DNA of 64,000 nt from Podospora pseudocomata (lineage: Eukaryota; Ascomycota; Sordariomycetes; Sordariales; Podosporaceae). Numbering within the stretch: position 1 is the stretch's first letter; each line of letters starts with the position of its first letter. The stretch covers positions 223,501 through 287,500 of the forward strand of contig NC_085887.1 of the NCBI RefSeq assembly GCF_035222375.1, in the 5' to 3' direction. The notes below the pieces were generated by a model that did not search any database, was not told the DNA's origin, and was given only the letters and a program-made list of their open reading frames with translations. This document shows positions 55,096-64,000 of the stretch, in pieces. The translations under genes were made by a program, and so were the position numbers.

Positions 55096-55985
55096 ATGAT
55101 CCGCCAACTCCTCCTCGCTGCCCTTCCCTTGGTTTTTGCCAACCCCCTGCCTGTCCCCGAGGAGGCTGCCAACGCCGATGTCGCCGCGGCCGCTGACATT
55201 GCCCTCCCACCCCACTGGCACCAAGGAGGTCGCGGCTCGTCTTCTTCCTCCTCGACCTGCGGAAAACTGAACGGCCCCCGTTACTGCAAAGGAACCGCCT
55301 ACGACTCCTCCCAAACCAACAAGTACCTCTGCGGCGACTCCCGCCTCGGCCCTACCCGCCTCCCCAGGCGTGAGCCGTTGGACTCCATCACCGAGTTTTA
55401 CGACCGGTTCGGGGGCCTGTGCCCTGGTGTCTTTCTTGACACCTGGTTCAACGTCACCGGTACTGGGTGGTGGTGGTACCCCGAGGAGAACGGGTTCGTC
55501 CTTGGGGACAGCGGCCTGCCGATTGTGGGGGAGGTCACGCTCGGGAGGGGGACGCTGCTCGATCGGTTTGGCGGGGAGACGGGGACGTTTGTCAGCCCTG
55601 CTGGGGCCGGTTATCAACGTGAGTTTGTTTATTCTGTGGGGGTTGATTAAATACCTACCACTGTGAGGGGGGATGAAAAAGCTGATTTGGATTTGACAGA
55701 GAGGGCGCTGCCGCCGACGAACTTGAATACTCTGGCTGATACTGGGTATGTTTTCTCGAAAATGAGTTGGTTGAGAAGAGATTGGCTGATGATGTGTCAA
55801 ATAGGGTTCCATATAACTACTACGTCTACTCGGTTCTCGTCCCCTTTGTCGTCCGGTCTGGTCCGATCAGGCCGTGGTTTGGGCAGCCTGGAAATGGGGT
55901 GCAGTTTGAGCTGCCAAAGACTGTGGCTGAGTTGATTGTTGATGGGGTCTTGAAAGCGGAGGATGTGCGCATTGTTCTTCCATGA
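55096..55985 (+). CDS. Secreted TNT-domain NAD+ glycohydrolase (fungal NADase family)
   Basis: Exons 55096-55618, 55700-55745 (46 nt) and 55805-55985, with introns of 81 and 59 bp, give 249 residues. Fungal TNT-domain proteins related to the Aspergillus fumigatus conidial surface NADase cleave NAD+ to nicotinamide and ADP-ribose; this member matches in size and order of motifs. Signal peptide about 1-16 (MIRQLLLAALPLVFA) and a short pro-region. Four cysteines (C55, C64, C79, C109) in the N-terminal half fit two disulfides (SSTCGKLNGPRYC, CGDSRLGP). The TNT core has GEVTLGRGTLLDRFG, TGTFVSPAG and, after introns, TLADTGVPYNYYVYSV and WFGQPGNGVQFELP. No partner immunity gene (as in bacterial TNT systems) is adjacent, in line with extracellular activity. 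The ATG at 55096 precedes the signal; the earlier in-frame TTG is not used. Confidence 0.88.
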
Positions 55986-56279
55986 GGGGGTTACAAAGGG
56001 GGTGGGAGAAAGTGGGGGAAGTATAACATCTTGGTGATTCAAATTTGAAAGTTGAAGGGTCGGAAAATCAAGGCGTTGTAGCAAACAAGGAAAAACTACC
56101 ATTGCTATCTGTATCACTTCAACTAACTATCCTCATCAAGAACAAAAGTCATCCAACAATCCAAAGAGACAACAAGCATTAAAAACAGGTGAACGCCCCC
56201 CCAACCCTGAGAAGCGAATGACCAACCAACACCCTCAAAACCACCCCCCTTCCTCACCCCTATCCCCTCTCTCCGCCAC

Positions 56280-57847
56280 TCAATAATACTTGGGATCAGC
56301 CGGATCGCTCAAGTCATAAATAACCACACTATGCGGCCTCGCACCACCCCTCGTGGTTGCAAACTCCCTCTCGAAATCAATCGTCTTGTTCCAGCTAAAT
56401 TTGCCGCTCGCGTCCAGATCCAACCAGTGAGCCTTGTAATCACCAGGCGTGTTGACAACCGAGATGTCCCCCGCCTGGACAAAATACCCAAGGACCAACA
56501 AGTTCTTCTTATCCGGGCTGATCTTGACGTAGTGAGGGCCGATGATAGGCTGGGTCTCGTTCGGGTCGTCCAGCCTCACAGGGTTGCTCAGATCAGAGAT
56601 ATCGAGCGCCGCGACGTGGTTGCCGAGGGTGAAGGTGAAGTAGGCTAGTTTGCCGTCGTCGGAGATGTCCGAGTAGATGGCCAATGAGTTTTTGGCCTTG
56701 GGGCCAAAGTCGAAGAGGAGCTCGGCGGTGCCTTGCTTGGCGTTTTTGGTGCGGAAGGGGTAGATGACCCAGACTTGGCCGAGGCCGACGGCGGTGGCGA
56801 GCGCGGCCGTCTCGGGGTGGTTGGGGATGAATTTGACGTCCTGGATGCCCTGGCCGCCTGGGATGGTGATTGTCGACAGGATCTTGTGGGTGCGAAGGTC
56901 AAAGAGGCGGAGGGTGTCGGCCTTTTGTATACCGAGGGTGGGCTTGAGGATGGTGATGGGGACGACAAAGTCGGAGGTGAGGGCGATTTGCTTGTCGTAG
57001 TCGACGGTGAGGCCGTGTGGGGAGAACTGCTGGCCGAGGATGTTGAGGGTGGAGGGGATGTCGGTGACTTCGGGCCACTCGTGGATGATGTTGCCGCGGG
57101 CGTCGGTCTCGACGAGGCGGCCGGGGGAGGTGCCCACTGCAGAGCCCATGTAGGTGATGTAGAAGCCTCTGTGGCGCACAACAAGATTAGTAGGCAAGAG
57201 AAGACAGTCGGACGATGAAGAAAGAACATACCCATCAGGCTTGGCTCGAATCTCATCGACAATAGATGACAAGATGGCACGGTTGCTGTGGTCAAACTTG
57301 GGGCGGTACGGGTCCGAGACGTCAAAGTAAAAGGCAGTATCCTGAGTCTTGAGCAAAGACAAGAGACCGCCGCCAATCAAGGTCTTGCCGTCATAAGACG
57401 CTCCAAGATGATGAGGAGAATTACCGCTGGTGGGAACATCGGTGAGTTGGATGAATGTGCCAAAGGTGTCCTTGTTAGCGGTCAGCAACCAGAGTTTACC
57501 ATTAATAGGGGAGAGCATACATCATCCAAGCTGACTGTCGCCAGGAAGTCCTTGTGCAAGTTGTCACCAGCACCAGTCCAGAAGTAACCAATCTTCTTGG
57601 GCTTGATGTTGGAGGCAGTAAACGGAGGACTGGCCAAGGGGGGCGTAGGAAGCTGCAGGATAGGCAGAGGGGGTGCATTGGAAGCCAGGGGCTCAGTGAC
57701 TCCCGGGATGGAGGGAATCAAAGGGGGAAGACTGAGACCGAGAGGGTTCCTTTTCTCAGTGCCACCGGCAGTTGCTGGACTGGCAGCCGCTCCTTGAAGG
57801 TAGGAGACGAAGCTTCCCAAGAGTGTGAAGCCGAGGAGACCTTGCAT
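56280..57847 (-). CDS. Secreted selenium-binding-protein-like (SBP56/methanethiol-oxidase family) beta-propeller
   Basis: Exons 57847-57521, 57470-57232 and 57168-56280, with introns of 50 bp (GTATGC..AACAAG) and 63 bp (GTATGT..CACAG), give 484 residues. The N-terminus is hydrophobic (MQGLLGFTLLGSFVSYLQGAAA), a probable signal peptide, followed by a Pro-rich stretch. The rest resembles the seven-bladed propeller of SBP56: SPHHLGASYDGKTLIGGG, FSPHGLTVDYDKQIALTS, GGQGIQDVKFIPNHPE, GPHYVKISPDKKNLLV and a C-terminal RPHSVVIYDLSDPADPKYY. Conserved histidines in PHHLG, SPHG, GPHY and RPHS match the metal-site histidines of the family. Bacterial and animal relatives oxidise methanethiol with copper; whether this secreted fungal branch does so is inference. 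Exon joins restore SLDD-DTFGTF and KPDG-GFYITY. Confidence 0.82.
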
Positions 57848-59119
57848 TGTGGTGCTGATGCTGTTTCGAAGATGGTAAGAATACTGAAGAGAGGAGTGAC
57901 GATGGTGATCTGATGAGATTGTTGAGAAGTTAAGTTGATTGTTCTTCTACTTATACACATCGCTATCCTGCCCATCACTTCCTCCTTGATGGGTTCTGTC
58001 AACCATCACCACCCGCCGCCTTTCCTGTCGTGCTCGATGAAAAAGATGATGCCATTCACACTTCTGAGTGATGATACCAACCAACACGGCCATTGAAACT
58101 CTTCACCCCCACGATGCCAACCCAAGTTGTTGGACCAAGTTAGGTTCAATGACAGCCTCTTGAGGAGAAAAAGGTGCAAGATCATCCGTGTCAACAAGTG
58201 CACGAACCACATCTTGGTCGGATCGTCGTCTGCCGGCTAGGTTTGGCTGAGAACGTGCTCTCTAGATGGCTGCATGTCTCAGAAGGACAGAAAGATTGTC
58301 AGGGGACGACCAAGCTGATCGTCGACATGGATAGGCCGGCAGTGGTCGGTAAGTGGACCGAACAGTTGACGCACTATCGATAGTCTCTGCAGTCTGCAGA
58401 CAGCTCATACGGAAAGGAGACCCAAAAAAGCATCATCAGGACCAAAAGGGGAAATGCCGGCCTAGAACGTGCGCGCCGATCGCTCAGCTGCCGGCCCGAT
58501 CCTAATCAAGCTTTTCCGCTGGACGGGGTCCATATCCATGCTCAAACAACGCCTCCAGATTTACAGGAACAAGATCTGAGATGTCGTGATCGTGGGGTTG
58601 TGCCAAGGCTTCCCGGCTGTGCCTCAAAACGCCAAAAGCACGTTATTCAGCCCCCGATTGGTGACTGTACAAAGTGCAAATCAGTTACCCTTTGCAGACA
58701 ACCATTCAACCCTCACCCAACCAAGTCAAGACACATCAAGTCAACACCCCAACTGACAAACACAATTAACACACAACATGGACACACAGGCGTATCTAAA
58801 GATCTATATTGCTCTCTATTCGTGAGACAAACTCTCCACCCCTTCGTTTTGGTATCTCTCCCTCCTGTCCGGCATCTAGAAAACACAACCATGCATCCAA
58901 GGGTCTCCAGTCCTTGGAAGATCATGCGCCCCAATGCTGCCAGGCATAGATACAGTAACGGGCTAAAAGAGAAATTATGATCATGACAGGACATAAAAGA
59001 CAGAAACCCAGTGAGGCCAGACCACCCATGCAACCCGAACCCAGAATGTGAAAAAGCAACTTTTGTGAACCTGTTCGTAACGCTTAACTCATGCTGAAAA
59101 GATGTCGAGCGCGTGACGT
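57848..59119. other. Intergenic region, SBP promoter and EF3 3' flank
   Basis: No gene supported. The part near 58600-59119 is likely the long 3'UTR of elongation factor 3. Confidence 0.5.
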
Positions 59120-62100
59120 TTACTCGTCCTCGTCGCTGAAGACCTGTCGAAAGAGTTAGCAAACTGCTGTCTCGGTAGAGCAGTAGATGGAAAGGGGAAG
59201 AGACATACCTCCTCACCACGCTTGCGGCGAGCCATGCGCTCCTTCTTCTTCTTGCGGGCCTCGGAGCTGGTAAGCTTGGCCTTCTTCTTGGTGCTAACAA
59301 TCTTGTTGCCCATGGCATCGAACTTCTCCTCCTCCTCGCCGTCATCCCCCTTGAGGCGGGGACCAGAGCCCTGGCCCTGCACCCAGTTGTGGCCGGAAGG
59401 AGTCATCTTGCCGTCCATGACAGCCCACACCTCCTCAGTGAGATCCTTGGTGAACTCGGCAGAGTGGGTAATGATGATGACACCACCCTCGAACTTCTTG
59501 AGGGCCTTGGACAAGGCACCGAGAGAGTCACGATCGAGGTAGTTGGTAGGCTCATCAAGAACGATGAGATGGGGACGCTGCCACGAGCAGGCGGCAAGGA
59601 CGACCTTGACACGCTGACCACCGGAGAGACCGCGCATGCGGGAGTGAGAGACAAGCTCGGCATCGAGACCGAAGTTGGCGCAGTGAGCCTCGATCTCCTT
59701 GCGCACGAGGGGACGGAACTGACCGGAGGCAAGGGCCTCCTTCATATCGACATCGGCAACCATCTTCTGATGGGAGGCGAGGAGCTCGGAGCGGGGCAAC
59801 CAAGCGTTGTCGGCAGTCATCATGGGAACCCAGCGCTCGTTCTTCATGCCAATGTTCTCGCCGAGAGCGAAAGAGCACTCGTACTCGTACGAGTTCTTGA
59901 ACTTTCTGCGGGAGTTGATGCCAATGACACGGCGCATGGTGCCCTCGACCTTGAAAACCTTGTTCATGGCCTCCTCATCAGCCTCGGTGATGATCTTGTT
60001 GGCACGATCCATGGTCTCACGATCCTCACCAGTCTGGAAACGCCACTGGATGTACTCGGAGGGAGTGCTGTCGAGATGGTTATCGATGTGGGCGAAAGCG
60101 TGCTGCTTGATGTAGGCGATACGGATGTTCTCGTGCTGGTAGATCTCACCGGCGGTGGGGATGAGCTCACCAGTGAGCACGTTGATGAGGGTGGACTTGC
60201 CGGCACCGTTGGGACCAATGACGGCAATACGGGAACCGAGCGAGCACTGGAAGGAGATATCGGAAATCTGGGGCTTGGCGGTGCCGGGGTACTGGAAGGA
60301 CATCTTGGTGGCACGGAGAATGGCCTTGGCCTTGGTCTTGACACCCTCGAGGAAACCGGGCTCGGGGAAGGAGAACTCCATGTCGGAGGCACCGAGCTCG
60401 TAGTAGGACTTGGCAGCGGGGTGCTTCTTGACAAACTCGGCGAGGTTGCCTCTGTAGCGCTTAAGCTTGAAGCGCTCGTAGTGGACGATGTGCTGGCACA
60501 CGTTGTCGAGGAAACCACTGTCGTGAGAGACGATGATGGAGGTGCAAGGGGAGTTGATGAGGTAGTCCTCGAGCCACTTCACGTTCTTCACATCGAGATG
60601 GTTGGTGGGCTCGTCGAGCAGGAGAATATCGGGAGCCTCGAAGACGGCACGGCACAAGGCCAGCTTCATCTTCCAACCACCGGAGAGGGCAGTGATCTCG
60701 TTCTTGATCATGTCCTCGGAGAAGCCGAACTCGCTGAGACGCTTCTCGACCTCAGCCTGGCTGACGTCGACGCCGGCCTCGGCAAGCTTCTTCATGGTCC
60801 AGTCGATGGTGGTCATCTCGGTATCGGCAGAGTCCAAGTCGTGCTCGACGAACACAGTCTTGACCTCGGACTGCTTAGGGAAGCCCTCGACCTGCTCGTT
60901 GTTGATGGCGCGCATGAGGGTGGACTTTCCGGAACCGTTGGGACCGCACAGACCGTAGCGCTGGCCGCGCTTGAGGCGGAGATGGGTCTGGTTGAGAAGG
61001 ATCTTGGCACCGTAGGCGAGCGAGAAGGTGCAGTTGCACAGATCCTCACCCTCCTCGTCGTCCTCCTCACCGTCATCGCCCTCGGCGAGGTCGGGGTTGG
61101 CGCGCTTGCGGAGAGCGTCAGTGATGGACTGAGCCTCGTCATCACCAACGACAACAGCGACGTAGGGCTTGACAGCCTCAGCCCAGACGGCGGACTCGGT
61201 CTCCTTCTCGTCGACGAGCTGGCCAGCAACAGCGGCGGCGTACTCGAGGACGGGGGCGAACTTCTCAAGAGCAGAAGCGTGCTTGGCGGGGAGGACCTCC
61301 TTGAAGTGGCCAAGGATGGTCTTGATATCACCGTGGTTGCGGACCTCGGGGATCTTGCCGTCAACGACGTTACCGACGCGGATGATGGTGTCAAGAGCCT
61401 GCTTGGTCTTCTCACGAGCCTCGGGATCAGCCAAGTTCTCGTAGTTCTTCTGGAGACCGGGCATCATCTTGGGCAAGAAAGGAGCGACAATGTTGGGGTC
61501 GTCGACGAGCTTGCACATGTTGTCGACAATGACGGCCGACTTGCGCTTGATGGCGGTGTCGCGCTCGGCGAGACCACGATCAAGAAGGGGAACCATGAGG
61601 GCAAGAGTGGGCTCCTGGACCTCAGTGACGAAGGTGGTGGCGCCAAGCAAGTGAACAGTCTCGGGGACGTTCTCGGGCTTGGCGATACACTTGATGAGCT
61701 CGGGAATGAAGCGCTCGATATCGCGGTTGACAATGAGCTGGCAGAGCTGCTCCATGGTCTTGTAGGCACGGTCCTTGACCTCCTTCTTGGTGTCCCACAT
61801 GGCCTCGGAAATGACGGGGATCAAGTCGGGGACACGGAGACCAGTCTGGGCGGGGGCAGTCTTGATGAGGACATCGATGAAGTCGAGGACAAGCATCTTC
61901 TCGGGCCACTTCTGGGCATTGCGGAGTGAGTCAATCAAGGCGGGGAGAACGGCCTTGACAGCGTTGGGGTTGATGGCCTCGGCGATGGCCAGAGCAGCGG
62001 CGAAAGCGGCATTCTTCACAGCGGTGATCTTGTCACCAGCGCCAGCCAGGACGCTGGGGAGAAGAGCAACGAGGTAGGGCTCAACGGCAGAAGAGACCTC

Positions 62101-62712
62101 GGAGTGCTGGGCAATAGCCTGGATGGCAAGGAGGGCCTTCTCGCGGACGGTGGCATCCTTCTTGTTGGCGAGCTGCTTCTTGAGAGCCTCGACGGTCCTG
62201 CGAAAATGAGGGGTTCACATGTCAGCCTCCAATTCTCCAAATTCTGGTGCGACGCTCGAAATGCCATCTGAAAATTTTTTCCCACCAAACTGGTCCCTGC
62301 AGCTAAAAGCCGCACCCTGATTTGACAGCGCAGCACGGCACGACAACCTCCTGTCGAGGCGGTCTGCGACAGGCAGCGAGCCCGGCCAATGTGTCTCTTT
62401 GTGTCACTCGCACGCACACAAAGAAACAAGAGGCCACGATATGCCCGATATGCCGCGCTGCTGCTGCTGTCAAGGAGGGGCTGGACTAGGCTTGGGTTTG
62501 GGCTTGGCGAGGGGTTATCGCGAACAGGGGAGCGGGGCCCAACACAAAAAAACTTACTTGGTGGGGGTATCAAGGTCCTCGATGCGACCGTTGATGAAGG
62601 AAGCAAGGGCGGCCGAAGCCTCCTTGATCTGATCAGCCTCCTTGGAGATGGTGAGCTTCTGCATGAGCTCATCGAGCACCTTGATGCTGGCGGCGTTCTC
62701 GGAGGGAGCCAT
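59120..62712 (-). CDS. TEF3: Translation elongation factor 3 (eEF3)
   Basis: Exons 62712-62558, 62197-59209 and 59143-59120, with introns of 360 bp and 65 bp, give 1055 residues, the family length. eEF3 is an ABC-type ATPase, essential in fungi, that binds ribosomes and helps release tRNA from the E site. The N-terminal part has HEAT repeats ([30 protein letters not shown]). ABC1 carries the Walker [11 protein letters not shown], signature [14 protein letters not shown] and Walker [16 protein letters not shown]2 carries [26 protein letters not shown] and [12 protein letters not shown], with a chromodomain-type insertion between. The C-terminus is Lys/Arg-rich ([15 protein letters not shown]) and ends with VFSDEDE from the 24-nt last exon. 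The first intron is unusually long for this window, which is common in highly expressed fungal translation genes. Confidence 0.97.
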
Positions 62713-64000
62713 TTTATCGGGTTTTGTGTGATTTGATCGAAACGTCGAAAAAATGTCGTGGAGACTTAGAGAAGACGTCCAAGGAATCTAATCCCGCCGT
62801 CTAAACAATGTTGCTGGGAGGGGGGAGAGTAGTCTATTCGGGGGTATCCTGCGAAAAGGCAAGTGACCGACGGCGACGATAGGCGAGCCCGTAGATATCT
62901 CGATGGAGGGTCGAAGACGTCTACTCTATTCTGGCTCTTCTAGAGAGAAGTCGCAAGAATATGTAAAGACTGAGTGGAGAGCTGGCAGTCCAAACGAAAA
63001 AGAAAGAAAGCTGAGGAGAGACCTGGAGGTGGCAGAAAGAAAAACTTGTGGGTGTGGGAGGGCGGTGGGGGGAAATATTTAAAGGGTGCAAGCCAGGCTT
63101 TGCCTTCGGCCCAGGACAGATTAATTCACTTTTGCACTGGCACACTGGACACCACACAGCGCTTTGCGACACACACGCCGCCGCCGGACCCACAGGGAGG
63201 CACAGAATTGGGATGGAGGGGTAGGCATCACCGAAAACTTTTTTTTCGCCTTTGCCCTTGGGGGAGGGGGCTCTGGAGCATCTGGGGGCTGCTGGGCCAA
63301 CCACTTTCTCTCTCTTGGCCACCTGCCCGTCAGTCGTCCAAAAGAATTGCCCCCCCAATGATTGGTGTGCATCCAGCCGCTGCCGACTCAGACACATCCC
63401 TGCTTGTCCTCGCTGATCCCTGCTTATCGCTTTATCAGCGAGAGCGCTAATCCCAGGATGGCCCACTTCCCAGGGCGGTGAGGCGGTCGTTATGCAAAAA
63501 AAGTTTCCTTCCAAGCCCCAACAAGTAGGTCCCAAACCTTCACCCGCTGTTGGGGCCTCTCTCACTCTGCCGTCCCATTTTGATCAAAGGCTATTGAATT
63601 ACCTTTTCTAAGATCCCTTGTGTGAGTCTGACAATGCGCGCCTTGAAATCAGATGGCCTTTGTTGGAAAACTGCGGTAACCATGGTACTGTGTGGCAACA
63701 TGAGCGTTGAGCGGGCGCTGAGTGGGCTCTTGGAGGGGTTTCTCTTTTTTCGGGGTGTCCACCGAGGGGTGGGGCAGTAACGTCTCAAGTTCGAGTTTCC
63801 TCTCACCTATCCATCTCCCTTTCTGCAGAACGCTGCTGGCGCCAGCATATGCGAGCCTGCACCACGTTGATGCATCCCAATGGTTTCATGGGAGCTAGCA
63901 ATGCTTCTAGCACATCCCGGCCTGCTTCACCCGCGTGTCTCTCCTCATCGCGGGGAAGCCTGTCATTTGGCTCAACATATGGGCCACTGGCGATTCATGG
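62713..64000. other. EF3 promoter region and window end
   Basis: No gene seen in 1.3 kb. A TATA-like TTTAAATATTT occurs on the minus strand near 63073-63083. CT/GA-rich and G-rich tracts are common, as in strong fungal promoters. Confidence 0.45.

Noticed and set aside
59389-61929. Plus-strand 846-codon open frame opposite elongation factor 3
   Set aside because: Leu/Gly/Val-rich antisense shadow caused by strong codon bias in eEF3.

Overview
The window is nuclear DNA of a filamentous ascomycete, most likely a Sordariomycete of the Sordariales type. Evidence: short introns (about 50-100 bp) with GT..AG ends and CTAAC/CTGAC-like branch sites, fungus-only genes (translation elongation factor 3, Zn2Cys6 regulators), a GH7 cellobiohydrolase with a CBM1 module, a fungal TNT-type NADase, and relics whose stop codons look like repeat-induced point mutation (RIP). 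I joined exons by reading splice sites by eye; no transcript data were available.

Layout. 1-7.1 kb is gene-poor and transposon-rich: a deleted pogo/Fot1-like DNA transposon with perfect 53-bp terminal inverted repeats (2869-4010), abutting the decayed C-terminus of a DUF3435 protein (Starship captain family) and a decayed NACHT-NLR tail. 7.2-17.7 kb is a compact housekeeping block: NMD3 (60S export), an unknown disordered protein, ESF2 (18S rRNA processing), an aldehyde dehydrogenase, an unknown proline/serine-rich protein, and ERG8 (phosphomevalonate kinase). 20.2-23.7 kb holds a large mitochondrial PPR protein. 27.3-29.0 kb holds the secreted GH7 cellobiohydrolase with a long upstream region. 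30.8-31.9 kb encodes a small single-span membrane protein.

33.1-38.6 kb has three genes on the minus strand: a previously hidden two-exon gene for a small secreted cysteine-rich peptide with a defensin-like (CS-alpha-beta) cysteine skeleton, an O-methyltransferase, and a Zn2Cys6 regulator whose zinc cluster is spread over three exons including a 20-nt microexon. 40.1-43.5 kb encodes a second, glutamine-rich Zn2Cys6 regulator, and 43.8-46.2 kb an unknown polyQ protein. 46.8-50.2 kb carries two extracellular or membrane proteins: a LysM protein that, once its last two introns are removed, ends in a hydrophobin-like eight-cysteine module, and a DOMON-cytochrome b561 protein. 51.1-53.4 kb is a broken protein-kinase gene. 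55.1-56.0 kb is a secreted TNT-domain NAD glycohydrolase, 56.3-57.8 kb a secreted selenium-binding-protein-like beta-propeller, and 59.1-62.7 kb translation elongation factor 3.

The strongest candidates for new biology are the hidden defensin-like peptide gene, the LysM-hydrophobin-like fusion, and the microexon inside the DNA-binding domain. No operons, CRISPR arrays, rRNA or tRNA genes were recognised.
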